The notes under the pieces are model-generated. The model had not been told where the DNA came from. It was given only the letters and a program-made list of their open reading frames with translations, and searched no databases. Positions 45,831 to 55,700 of a DNA stretch of 64,000 nucleotides are shown here, piece by piece. Source of the DNA: Cellulomonas wangsupingiae (GTDB lineage Bacteria; Actinomycetota; Actinomycetes; Actinomycetales; Cellulomonadaceae); the NCBI RefSeq assembly GCF_024508275.1, contig NZ_CP101989.1, positions 186,001 through 250,000 on the forward strand, written 5' to 3'. The position numbers and the translations under genes were made by a program. Numbering within the stretch: position 1 is the first letter of the stretch; every line of letters starts with the position of its first letter.

Positions 45831-46493
45831 TCAGCGGCCCAGGAGACCCAGGTCCAGCGCGCGCAGCACCGCGCGCGTCCGGTCCCGGACGCCCAGCTTG
45901 AGCAGGACCGCGGACACGTGGTTCTTCACCGTGCCGGACGCGAGGTGCAGCGTCTCGGCGATCTCTCGGTTCGACCAGCCCGCGGCCAGCAGGCGCAGGA
46001 CGTCCAGCTCGCGCGCGGTGAGCGGCTCGGGCCGGTCCGCGCCCTCGACGCCGGCGCCGTCCAGCAGGGCGGGCCGGTCCAGCAGCGCGCGCAGCAGCCG
46101 GTCGCTGACGGCGGGCTGCCACAGCCGCTCGCCGGCGGCGACCCGGCGCACGGCGTCGACGAGCTGGTCGAGCGTGACGTCCTTGAGCAGGTAGCCGCGC
46201 GCTCCGCCGCCCAGCGCACGGGCGACGAGCGCGTCGTCGTCGAACGTGGTCAGGACGAGCACCGGAGTGGGGTCGTCCGCCGCCCGCAGGGCCTCGAGCA
46301 CGGCGATGCCGTCACGGCGCGGCATCTGCAGGTCGAGCAGCAGCACGTCGGGGCGGTGCTCGGCGACGAGCGCGAGCGCGTCGTCGCCGTCCGCGCCCTC
46401 GGCGACGACGTCGACGGCGTCGGTCAGCGCCAGCAGGCCGCGGATGCCCTGCCGCACGAGCGTCTGGTCGTCGACGACCACGACGCGGATCAT
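45831..46493 (-). CDS. NarL/LuxR-type response regulator
   Basis: 220 residues. Receiver domain with phospho-acceptor Asp in DVLLLDLQMPRRDG, followed by the LuxR helix-turn-helix (LTARELDVLRLLAAGWSNREIAETLHL). The start overlaps the kinase stop by 4 bp (ATGA). It likely activates the divergent ABC exporter. Confidence 0.92.
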   Translation of the reverse strand: MIRVVVVDDQTLVRQGIRGLLALTDAVDVVAEGADGDDALALVAEHRPDVLLLDLQMPRRDGIAVLEALRAADDPTPVLVLTTFDDDALVARALGGGARGYLLKDVTLDQLVDAVRRVAAGERLWQPAVSDRLLRALLDRPALLDGAGVEGADRPEPLTARELDVLRLLAAGWSNREIAETLHLASGTVKNHVSAVLLKLGVRDRTRAVLRALDLGLLGR

Positions 46494-47770
46494 GCCGGCA
46501 CCCGCGCGGTCACCCGGAACCCGCGGCCCGGGCCGGGATCCACGGCCAGCGTGCCACCGAGCGCGGTGACGCGCTCGCGCATGCCCCGCAGCCCGTGCCC
46601 GGGCGCCCACGCCACGGCGCCGGGCCCGTCGTCGTGCACGTCGACCTCCACGACGTCGCCGTCCCGGCGCACACGCACCGCCAGCCGGGTCGCGGCGGGC
46701 GCGTGCCGCAGCGCGTTCGTCGCCGCCTCCTGGACGCACCGCACGACGGCGACGAGGCGCTCGTCGTCGAGGCCGAGCCCGGCCTCGACGTCGAGGTCCA
46801 CGTCGAGCCCCGGCAGTGCCAGCACGCCCTCCAGCGCGGACTCCAGCCCACCGGGCGCGCCCCGCAGCTCCCCGACGACGGCGCGCACGTCGCGCAGCAG
46901 GTCCTTCGCGACGTTCCGGGCCCGGGCCACGTGGGGGCCCGCCTCCGCGTCAGCGGCCGCCCGGTGCGACGCGATCTCCAGCTCGAGGGCCAGCGCGGTG
47001 AGCTGGTGGCCGACGACGTCGTGCAGGTCGCGGGCGATGCGCAGGCGCTCGGCGTCGCGGCCCGCGGCCGTGAGCAGCGCGGTCGTGGCGCGCAGGTCGG
47101 CGTGCGCGGCGGCCAGGTCCGCGTGCGCGGCGGCGAGCGCGGCGTGCGCGGCGTCCGCCTCCCTGCGGGCCTGCGCCTCGCGCGTGGCCGTGCGCACCGA
47201 CATCACCGCGAACACCTGGAACGCGGTGTAGATCGCGACCGTGAACGGGATCCCGACCATCCCGCGCCCCTCCAACGCCGCCCCGACGGCCGTGACGACC
47301 GCCTGCAGGGTGACGACGGCGACCGCGCCGCGCGTGCCGAAGGTGACGGTCGCGGACACGGCCGTGACGACGAACAGCACCGACGTCCAGTCCGTCCCCG
47401 GCTCCGCCAACCACGCCACCGAGCCGGCGACCACCTCCACCACGACCAGGACCTGCGCGGGCGGTGCCCGCCGCACGCGCACGAGCTCGGCGTCGATCGC
47501 GAACGTGACGACGTAGAGCGCGAAGGCGGCCCACCAGACCACGCGTCCGGGCACCGCCCCACCGGGCGCGGCGACCTCGGTGACGAGCCGCGCCAGGCCG
47601 ATGACGAGGACGGCGACCATGCCGGCGCCGGCGCCGAACCGCTGGACCGGCCGGCGCGCGGTCGGGGCGTCCGGGTCCGGCGCCCCACCCGTCGCGGCGT
47701 CGAGGCCGACCGGCCGGTCGGGCGAGGGCGCCCCTGTCGTGCCGGTCGCCTGCCTGCGGGGGACGTCCAC
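46490..47770 (-). CDS. DesK/NarX-type sensor histidine kinase
   Basis: 426 residues. About five membrane segments (residues ~45-180), an Ala-rich coiled coil, the HisKA_3 phosphorylation helix (RIARDLHDVVGHQLTALAL) and a degenerate-free ATPase (QEAATNALRHAP, DDGPGAVAWAPGHGLRGMRERV). GTG 47770 has no RBS but TACCGT sits 6 bases upstream, so leaderless initiation is likely. It pairs with the downstream response regulator. Confidence 0.88.
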   Translation of the reverse strand: MDVPRRQATGTTGAPSPDRPVGLDAATGGAPDPDAPTARRPVQRFGAGAGMVAVLVIGLARLVTEVAAPGGAVPGRVVWWAAFALYVVTFAIDAELVRVRRAPPAQVLVVVEVVAGSVAWLAEPGTDWTSVLFVVTAVSATVTFGTRGAVAVVTLQAVVTAVGAALEGRGMVGIPFTVAIYTAFQVFAVMSVRTATREAQARREADAAHAALAAAHADLAAAHADLRATTALLTAAGRDAERLRIARDLHDVVGHQLTALALELEIASHRAAADAEAGPHVARARNVAKDLLRDVRAVVGELRGAPGGLESALEGVLALPGLDVDLDVEAGLGLDDERLVAVVRCVQEAATNALRHAPAATRLAVRVRRDGDVVEVDVHDDGPGAVAWAPGHGLRGMRERVTALGGTLAVDPGPGRGFRVTARVPA

Positions 47771-47930
47771 GGCACGACGGTAACCCGGGCCCGTCGACGG
47801 CCGGGAGTGCCGGAGGTCATGGTCCGGATCGATGACCGACGGCACGTCCGCGGCGGGGTCCGTCGTCCCTAGCGTCGACCGAGACGCAGCGCACCCGGCC
47901 GGGGTGGGCGGACGAGGGAAGGGGCGGGCC

Positions 47931-48659
47931 GTGACCGCGGTGCTGGAGCTGACGGACGTGCACAAGGGGTACGGGGGTGTCGCGGCGCTCGACGGCCTCG
48001 ACCTGCGCGTCGACGAGGGGGAGCTGGTCGCGCTGCTCGGGCCGAACGGCGCGGGCAAGACGACGACGTTCGAGCTGCTGCTCGACCTGGTGCGCCCGAC
48101 GCGGGGAACCGTCCGCGTGCTGGGCGCGGCGCCGGGTGCGCGCCGCGGCCGGGTCGGCGCGATGCTGCAGGGCGCGGGGCTGCCGGAGCAGGTGACCGTG
48201 CGTGAGCTCGTCGGGCTGGTCGGGCGGGCGTACCCGCGTGCCCACGCCACGGACGACGTGCTGGAGCGCACGCGCCTGGGCCGGCACGCCGGGAAGGTCG
48301 TCACCGCGCTGTCCGGTGGCGAGCGCCAGCGGCTGCTGCTCGCGCTCGCGCTCGTCGGCGCCCCCGACCTGCTGCTGCTGGACGAGCCGACCGCCGCGAT
48401 GGACGTCGCGTCGCGTCGCTCCTTCTGGGAGCGGGCGCGCGAGGCCGTGGCCGACGGCGGCACCGTCGTCTTCGCGACGCACGACCTGACCGAGGCGCAG
48501 GCCGTCGCTGACCGCGTCGTCGTCCTCGCCGACGGGCGCGTGCGCGCCGACGCGACGCCGGACGACCTGACCCGCCACGGGCGCGACGACCTCGAGCAGG
48601 TCTTCCTCACCCTCACCCAGGAGCGCTCGAGCGCAGGACCGGACGGAGACGACTCATGA
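47931..48659 (+). CDS. ABC exporter ATPase (DrrA/CcmA type)
   Basis: 242 residues. Walker A GPNGAGKTTT, signature LSGGERQRLLL, Walker B LLLLDEPTA and H-loop in FATHDLTEA. GTG 47931 follows GAGGGAAGGGG. Partner of the next membrane protein; lies divergent from a histidine kinase-response regulator pair, a common arrangement for antibiotic or envelope-stress exporters. Confidence 0.9.
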   Translation: MTAVLELTDVHKGYGGVAALDGLDLRVDEGELVALLGPNGAGKTTTFELLLDLVRPTRGTVRVLGAAPGARRGRVGAMLQGAGLPEQVTVRELVGLVGRAYPRAHATDDVLERTRLGRHAGKVVTALSGGERQRLLLALALVGAPDLLLLDEPTAAMDVASRRSFWERAREAVADGGTVVFATHDLTEAQAVADRVVVLADGRVRADATPDDLTRHGRDDLEQVFLTLTQERSSAGPDGDDS

Positions 48660-49531
48660 GCACCGCACCCCGCACGCCCACGTCCCCGGGGGGGACCCCG
48701 GCCGCGTCCCGAACAGGTGGCACCGCGCCACGGGACACCGGCGGACGCACCGGCCTGGTGGCCCGCACCGCCGTGGTGCAGCTGCGCGCGTCGTTCCGCA
48801 ACGCCGAGTTCGCGGTCGGCGCCGTGGCCGTCCCCGTGCTGCTGTACGCGATGTTCGGGCTGCCGAACGCGTCGTCGCAGCTGCCGGGCGGCACCCGCAT
48901 CGGACTGGCGATGCTCGTGTCGCTCACCGCGTACGGCGTCGTCTCGCTCGCGCTGTTCACGTTCGGGGAGAACGTGGCCAAGGACCGGGGCCGCGGCTGG
49001 CTGCGGACCCTGCGGGCGACGCCGTTCCCCACGGCGGCGTACCTGGGCGGCACGTCCCTGACCGCGGCGGTGCACGCGCTGCTCATCGTGGCCGGCACGG
49101 GTCTGCTGGCGGCGCTGGCCGGCGGCGTGCGGCTCGACGTGGGCCGGTGGGCGGCGTTCGCGGGGATCATGACGGCCGGCGTGCTGGTGTTCAGCACCCT
49201 CGGCTTCGCGATCGCCTACCTCGCGCGGCCGCGCGCGGCCACCGTCATGGCGAACCTGCTGTTCCTGCCGCTGGCGTTCGCGTCGGGGTTCTTCTTCCCG
49301 CTGTCGGAGCTGCCGGCCGTCATCGGGGACGTCGCGCCCTACCTGCCGACCTTCCACTTCGGGCAGCTCGCGTACCGGGCCGTCATGCCGGCGTCCGACG
49401 TCGCGGCGTTCACCGGTGCGGCCACGCAGCCCGTCGCGCTGCACGTCGCGTGGGTGGTGGGCAGCGCGGTGCTGCTGGGCGCGGTCGCCCTGCTGGCGGC
49501 GCGCCGCGAGGCGGTCACCCGCCGCGGCTGA
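48656..49531 (+). CDS. ABC-2 type exporter permease
   Basis: 291 residues; a Pro/Thr/Gly-rich N-terminus (to about 40) precedes about six membrane helices with LPLAFASGFFFPLSELPAVIG, typical of ABC-2 permeases. It overlaps the ATPase gene by 4 bp (ATGA). Substrate unknown. Confidence 0.9.
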   Translation: MSTAPRTPTSPGGTPAASRTGGTAPRDTGGRTGLVARTAVVQLRASFRNAEFAVGAVAVPVLLYAMFGLPNASSQLPGGTRIGLAMLVSLTAYGVVSLALFTFGENVAKDRGRGWLRTLRATPFPTAAYLGGTSLTAAVHALLIVAGTGLLAALAGGVRLDVGRWAAFAGIMTAGVLVFSTLGFAIAYLARPRAATVMANLLFLPLAFASGFFFPLSELPAVIGDVAPYLPTFHFGQLAYRAVMPASDVAAFTGAATQPVALHVAWVVGSAVLLGAVALLAARREAVTRRG

Positions 49532-49550
49532 ACCGGCCCGCCCTCGACGT

Positions 49551-49625
49551 CGCCGAGCGCGGTACCCGACCATCGAGCGCGGTACCTGGTGGTACCGCGC
49601 TCGGCCGTCGAGTACGGCGCTCCGC
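49551..49625. repeat. Interspersed palindromic repeat, family 2, copy D
   Basis: CGAGCGCGGTACC pairs perfectly with GGTACCGCGCTCG around the loop TGGT, flanked by a second, less perfect copy. It separates the convergent ABC-2 permease and Fe-S oxidoreductase genes. Confidence 0.8.
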
Positions 49626-49636
49626 GGGTGCCGCCG

Positions 49637-51943
49637 TCAGGTGCGGTCGGCGAGGCGGTCGCGGAGGAGGACCGCGATGTCGGCGACCTCGGGGACGCCC
49701 ACTTGTGCAGACGCAGGGACCGCCGCGGGCCGGCGCGGGCCGGCGGGCTCCTGGGTGCCGGTCGCCGCCGCGCCGGGTGCCGGGCGGGTGCCGTGGTCGA
49801 CGGGCGTGGTCCCGTCCGCGGGACCGGCCGTGTCACCCGACGCCCGTGCGTGCGCCGCGACCCCGTCGCTGAGCATGACCGTGCAGAACGGGCACGCGGT
49901 GGCGATCGCGCCCGCTCCCGTCGCGACGGCCTCGGCCGCGCGGACGGTCCCGATGCGCTCGCCGATCGTCTCCTCCATCCACATGCGCGCACCGCCCGCG
50001 CCGCAGCAGAAGGACGTCTCCCGGTTGCGGGGCATCTCGGCGAGGGTGACGCCCGCGGCGGCGAGCAGCTCGCGTGGCGGCTCGTACACCTGGTTGTGCC
50101 GGCCCAGGTAGCAGGGGTCGTGGTAGGTCACGGTGGTGCCCGTGCCGTCGTCGCCGGTGCCGGGGGCGAACCGCAGGCGCCCCTCGCCGACCAGACGGTC
50201 CAGCAGCTGCGTGTGGTGGACGACGTCGAACCGTCCGCCCATCGCGGGGTACTCGCGCGACAGGGTGTTGAAGCAGTGGGCGCACGTCACGACGATCCGC
50301 TGCGCGCCCACCTCGTTCAGCGTCTCGACGTTCTGCGCGGCCAGCGTCTGGTAGAGCAGCTCGTTGCCGGCACGGCGGGCGGGGTCGCCCGTGCAGGTCT
50401 CGCCGTCGCCGAGCACGGCGAACGTGACGCCCGCGGCGTGCAGCAGCTCGGCGACCGCGCGCGTCGTCTTCCTGGCGCGGTCCTCGAACGCCCCGGCGCA
50501 GCCCACCCAGAACAGCCAGTCGACGTCGGCGGCGGACTCGACGTCCACCCCGACGACCGGCACGTCGAACTCCAGGCCCTTCGCCCAGTCGAGGCGCTGG
50601 CGCGCGGGCAGGCCCCACGGGTTGCCGCGCCGCTCCATCTTGGTGAACGTACCGCCGAGCTCCGCGGGGAACGCGGACTCCATGAGCGTCTGGTAGCGGC
50701 GGATGTCGACGATCGTGTCGACGTGCTCGATGTCCACGGGGCACTGCTGCACGCAGGCGCCGCACGTCGTGCACGCCCACAGGACGTCGGGGTCGATGAC
50801 GCCCGACGCGACAAGGTCGACGCCGAGGTGCGGGTCGGCGACGGCCTCGTCGGAGGCTCCCGCCGCACGGGCCGCCCGGACGTACGGGGCGGTGGCGGCC
50901 GCCTGGTCCCGCAGCGCGAGCGTCAGCAGCTTGGGGCTCAGGGGCTTGCCGGTCGCCCACGCCGGGCACTGGTCCTGGCAGCGGCCGCACTCGGTGCAGG
51001 TCGCGACGTCGAGCAGGCCCTTCCAGGGCAGGTCCTCGACGGCGCCGACGCCCAGCCGGGCGTCGTCGGGGAGGTCCTCGACCGCCGTGAGGTCGAGCGG
51101 CTCACCGGTCGCGTCGCGCAGCGGCGTGAGGGGACCCAGGGCCGTCGTGCCGTCCGCGTTCCGCTGGGCGTACACGTTGGGGAACGCCAGGAACCGGTGC
51201 CACGCGACGCCCATCGTCGGCAGCAGGCCCACGACGACGAACCAGGCCATCGAGACCAGGATCTTCACGAGGGCGACGACGAGGACCGCGGTCTCGAGCG
51301 TCGCCGGCGCGACGCCCACCCACGAGGCCCCGAACCACGCGGTGAGCGGGAAGTGCACGGCCGTCGCCCACGTCTCGCCGTCCTGGACGCCGAGGGCGTA
51401 CTCGAGCCCGCGCAGCGCCAGCACGGCCAGCACGACGAGCAGCACCGTCGCCTCGACCACGTACGCCCACGCCTGGTTGGACCCGAAGAACCGCGACCGG
51501 CGCTGCGCCGGGTCCGGCTGGCTGTCGCGCGGCCGGACCCGCTGACGCAGCACGATCAGGTACCCGATGCCCAGCAGCCCGAGCCACGCGAACGCCTCGA
51601 CCGCCCACTCCATCGGCGGCCAGTGGCCCAGCAGCGGCAGGCCGTACCGCGGGTCCACGAGCTGCCCGTACCCGGTCAGCAGTGTCACGACCAGCACGGG
51701 GAACGACACCATGACGACCCAGTGGGCGACGCGGACGACCGGCCGCTGCTGGAACCGGCCGTGGCCCAGCACCTCCCGGACGAGCGTCGCCAGCCGCGGG
51801 CCGACCGGCGCCCAGCGCCCGGGCAGCGGCCGCCCGATGCGCACGGTCCGCACGATGACCACCACGCCGCGGACGAACGCGACCACCCCGACCACCGTCG
51901 CCACCGCCGCCAGGACGACCGCGACCACCTGCGCTCCGCTCAC
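49637..51943 (-). CDS. Membrane-bound (Fe-S) oxidoreductase, HdrD/FadF-like
   Basis: 768 residues. About five N-terminal membrane helices with heme-ligand-like histidines, two 4Fe-4S motifs (CTECGRCQDQCP and CTTCGACVQQCP), then two CCG domains (VGCAGAFEDRAR... CAHCFNTL and HDPCYLGRHN ... CCGAGGARMW). Such proteins couple substrate oxidation to the quinone pool. A ~75-residue Ala/Pro-rich C-terminal tail follows. GTG 51943 has TAGGTT 6 bases upstream, again a leaderless pattern. Confidence 0.88.
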   Translation of the reverse strand: MSGAQVVAVVLAAVATVVGVVAFVRGVVVIVRTVRIGRPLPGRWAPVGPRLATLVREVLGHGRFQQRPVVRVAHWVVMVSFPVLVVTLLTGYGQLVDPRYGLPLLGHWPPMEWAVEAFAWLGLLGIGYLIVLRQRVRPRDSQPDPAQRRSRFFGSNQAWAYVVEATVLLVVLAVLALRGLEYALGVQDGETWATAVHFPLTAWFGASWVGVAPATLETAVLVVALVKILVSMAWFVVVGLLPTMGVAWHRFLAFPNVYAQRNADGTTALGPLTPLRDATGEPLDLTAVEDLPDDARLGVGAVEDLPWKGLLDVATCTECGRCQDQCPAWATGKPLSPKLLTLALRDQAAATAPYVRAARAAGASDEAVADPHLGVDLVASGVIDPDVLWACTTCGACVQQCPVDIEHVDTIVDIRRYQTLMESAFPAELGGTFTKMERRGNPWGLPARQRLDWAKGLEFDVPVVGVDVESAADVDWLFWVGCAGAFEDRARKTTRAVAELLHAAGVTFAVLGDGETCTGDPARRAGNELLYQTLAAQNVETLNEVGAQRIVVTCAHCFNTLSREYPAMGGRFDVVHHTQLLDRLVGEGRLRFAPGTGDDGTGTTVTYHDPCYLGRHNQVYEPPRELLAAAGVTLAEMPRNRETSFCCGAGGARMWMEETIGERIGTVRAAEAVATGAGAIATACPFCTVMLSDGVAAHARASGDTAGPADGTTPVDHGTRPAPGAAATGTQEPAGPRRPAAVPASAQVGVPEVADIAVLLRDRLADRT

Positions 51944-52088
51944 CGGCCCAACCTAGCCGTCGTGGCGGCCGCGGCACGGGGTCGTTCCGCCGCTGCTGCA
52001 TGCGGTCCGCCGATTCGCAGCGACGAGCGCGCTGCGCCGATTGAGTGGACTGGAGGACCGGCAGACTGACGCGACAACCGGGGGCGGT

Positions 52089-52676
52089 CGGTGTTCGGAA
52101 TGACGCGTGCGAGGAACGGCAAGAAGGCCGGCTCATCGGCCCATGACGACCTCGTCGTGCGCCACTTCAGGCCGACGCACAGAACCGGCTGTGGCTCTGG
52201 GACATCACCGAGCACGCCACGAGCGAGGGCAAGGTGTACCTCTGCGCGATCGAGGACGTGTTCGCCAACCGGATCGTCGGATACTCGATCAGCGACCGGA
52301 TGACGTCCCAGATCGCTGCGGATGCCCTGTTCAGCGCCGTGCAGCGGCGTCGCGACGTGACCTGATGCGTGATGCACTCGGACCGACGCCGCCACTTTCG
52401 CAGCCGGAAGGAGACCCGCGTCCTGGCTCGCCACGACCTGGTCGGGTCGATGGGCCAGTCGGTTCCGCGGGCGACAACGCCGCGATGGAGAGCTTCCTCT
52501 CCCTGCTGCAGAAGAACGTCCTGACCCGGCGCCGCTGGTCCACCCGCGAGGACCTGCGGATCGCGATCATCACCTGGACCGAGAGGCATCCACCGCCGCC
52601 TCCAGTACCGGCCCGGACGGCTGAACTAATCGAGTTCGGGACCATCACGAGCACTCAAGGCGTATCCGGCACCTGA
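52089..52676 (+). pseudogene. Broken IS3-family transposase (orfB) remnant
   Basis: Three frames together give an IS3-type integrase: KAGSSAHDDLVVRHF (frame from 52091), LWLWDITEHATSEGKVYLCA and IEDVFANRIVGYSISDRM (52180-52362, ended by TGA), then DNAAMESFLSLLQKNVLTRR with WSTREDLRIAIITWTER. The DDE aspartate of LWLWDITEH and glutamate of AAMESF are present but in different frames. No clear terminal repeats; the N-terminus is missing. It precedes the RHS locus. Confidence 0.85.
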
Positions 52677-52787
52677 GACCGACTGTCACCTATCCGTGCA
52701 GCAGACCCATGCTCTGTTTGGGGGAATTGCTCGGGTCTAGCATGCGCGGGGGTCACGAATGGCACCCGGCGTGCCGACAGACGGATC

Positions 52788-55700
52788 GTGCGATCCGGAC
52801 ATCACCGTCCCCTGCAGGTCTGGGCGCGGCTTCTCGCGGCAGCGCTGGCTACAGCTGTTGCTGTCACGAGCGCCGCCGTCAGCTCATCCGCCACAGCGCC
52901 GGCAACGGCTGTGGCCGTAGCCGCGACGCCAACTCGCACTGCTGAGTCGCCAGCAACGGCTCTCCCGCCGACGGTCGTCACTATCGAGGCAGATCGCGCG
53001 GTGGTCAGCGCTGGTGAGGTCGCGACTCTGACTGCGGCAGTTGATCAGCCGCTCGAGGCGACGGGCAGCAGGATCGACTTCTGGAACACGACGCTCGGCG
53101 CATCTGTCGGCTACTGCTCGATCGGCACTACTTGCCGTGTCCAGGTTCAGGTCCGCACAGGTGCCGAACATGTGTTCGTGGCGCGAACGGGTTCCCTCGT
53201 CTCGGCGCCGGTCAGCGTGGCGCGTCGACCCTGGTCGGTGTCGTTGAGCGTGGACAAGACGGTCTTCGCCGCCGGCGAGCAGGTCCGGCTGACAGCGGCA
53301 CCCAACCAGGACCCGCGCAAGACCGATTACACCTACGCGCTGTACTTCGCCGACCAGACCACCGGTCGGATCATCGAGTCCTGCGAGGTCTGGTCCAACG
53401 ACCCGCTCTTCGCCACCGACAACAGCTGCTCGTTCTCGACGAAGTTCCTGACCGGTGACGCGCACACCTATCGCGCCTACATCGCCAAGCGCGACACAAC
53501 CGTGGCTAACGGGGGCCTGATCACCGCCCTGACCGATATCCAAGCCGTCAGCAACGACGTCAGTGCTGCCCGTCAGCCCTGGTCGGTGTCGTTGAGCGCG
53601 GACAAGACGGTCTTCGCCGCCGGCGAGCAGGTCCGGCTGACAGCGGCACCCAACCAGGACCCGCGCAAGACCGATTACACCTACGCGCTGTACTTCGCCG
53701 ACCAGACCACCGGTCGGATCATCGAGTCCTGCGAGGTCTGGTCCAACGACCCGCTCTTCGCCACCGACAACAGCTGCGCCTTCTCGACGAAGTTCCTGAC
53801 CGGTGACGCGCACACCTATCGCGCCTACATCGCCAAGCGCGACACAACCGTGGCTAACGGCGGCCTGATCACCGCACTAGCTGACATCCAGGCCGAGTCC
53901 AACGACGTGGTTCTCGAGCGTGATGCCTGGTCGGTGTCGTTGAGCGCGGACAAGACGGTCTTCGCCGCCGGCGAGCAGGTCCGGCTGACAGCGGCACCCA
54001 ACCAGGACCCGCGCAAGACCGATTACACCTACGCGCTGTACTTCGCCGACCAGACCACCGGTCGGATCATCGAGTCCTGCGAGGTCTGGTCCAACGACCC
54101 GCTCTTCGCCACCGACAACAGCTGCTCGTTCTCGACGAAGTTCCTGACCGGTGACGCGCACACCTATCGCGCCTACATCGCCAAGCGCGACACAACCGTG
54201 GCTAACGGGGCCCTGATCACCGCCCTGACCGATATCCAAGCCGTCAGCAACGACGTCAGTGCTGCCCGTCAGCCCTGGTCGGTGTCGTTGAGCGCGGACA
54301 AGACGGTCTTCGCCGCCGGCGAGCAGGTCCGGCTGACAGCGGCACCCAACCAGGACCCGCGCAAGACCGATTACACCTACGCGCTGTACTTCGCCGACCA
54401 GACCACCGGTCGGATCATCGAGTCCTGCGAGGTCTGGTCCAACGACCCGCTCTTCGCCACCGACAACAGCTGCTCGTTCTCGACGAAGTTCCTGACCGGT
54501 GACGCGCACACCTATCGCGCCTACATCGCCAAGCGCGACACAACCGTGGCTAACGGGGGCCTGATCACCGCCCTGACCGATATCCAAGCCGTCAGCAACG
54601 ACGTCAGTGCTGCCCGTCAGCCCTGGTCGGTGTCGTTGAGCGCGGACAAGACGGTCTTCGCCGCCGGCGAGCAGGTCCGGCTGACAGCGGCACCCAACCA
54701 GGACCCGCGCAAGACCGATTACACCTACGCGCTGTACTTCGCCGACCAGACCACCGGTCGGATCATCGAGTCCTGCGAGGTCTGGTCCAACGACCCGCTC
54801 TTCGCCACCGACAACAGCTGCTCGTTCTCGTTCCCCGCCCCCGCCGGCGCATCTCATGTGTACCGCGCCTACGTCGCCAAGCGCGACACAACCGTGGCTA
54901 ACGGCGGCCTGATCACCGCCCTGACCGATATCCAAGCCGTCAGCAATGGCTTCTCCGCGCCGAATGCGGGCGGTCCCACGCTGCCGGGTGAGACACGGGG
55001 CGGCTCCAATCCGTCCCAGGACTGCAGTCAGCGCTGCCACGGTGACCCGGTGAACTCGGTCACCGGTGAGTTCTGGGAGACCGCGGCCGACCTCGAGGTG
55101 CCGGACTCGGGCCCGGGCCTGTCCTGGTCGCGGTCGTTCGCCACAACCCGCGCTGGCACCGCCGGCTCTCTTGGCTTCGGCTGGTCCACCAACTACGACG
55201 TCCGACTGACGTCGCAGGGGGGCAGTGGCCTGTCGTCGGCTTCGTGGATCGAGGTCGTCCAGGAGAACGGCTCGACGACGACGTTCACCTCGGACGGTGT
55301 CGGGGGGTTCACGGCTCCTCTGCGTGTGTTCGCCACGCTCGAGCGGCTGGAGAACGGCACGTACCGCTTCGTGCGTCGCGGCAGCCAGGTCTTCCTCTTC
55401 GACCAGTCCGGCAGGCTCACCCGCGTCGAGGACCGCAACGGCAACGGTGTGGACGTCGCCTACGACGACACCGGGCGGTTGCACCAGCTCAGCGACGACG
55501 ACGGCCGCAGCCTGACGATCACCTGGTCCGGTTCGCGGATCGACGGGGTGACCGACAGCACCGGACGCGTCGTCTCCTACACGTACTCCGATGCCGGTGA
55601 CCTGACGCGGGTGAAGCTGCCTGACGGCTCGGTGAAGGGGTACTCCTACGACACCTCGCACCGGGTCGTGTCCCTGACTCACCCCGACGGCGGCATCACA

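Noticed and set aside
47771..49573. Upstream extension of the histidine kinase frame across the divergent ABC genes
   Set aside because: The extension is Arg/Gly-rich, antisense to clear ABC transporter genes, and the kinase has a natural start at 47770.
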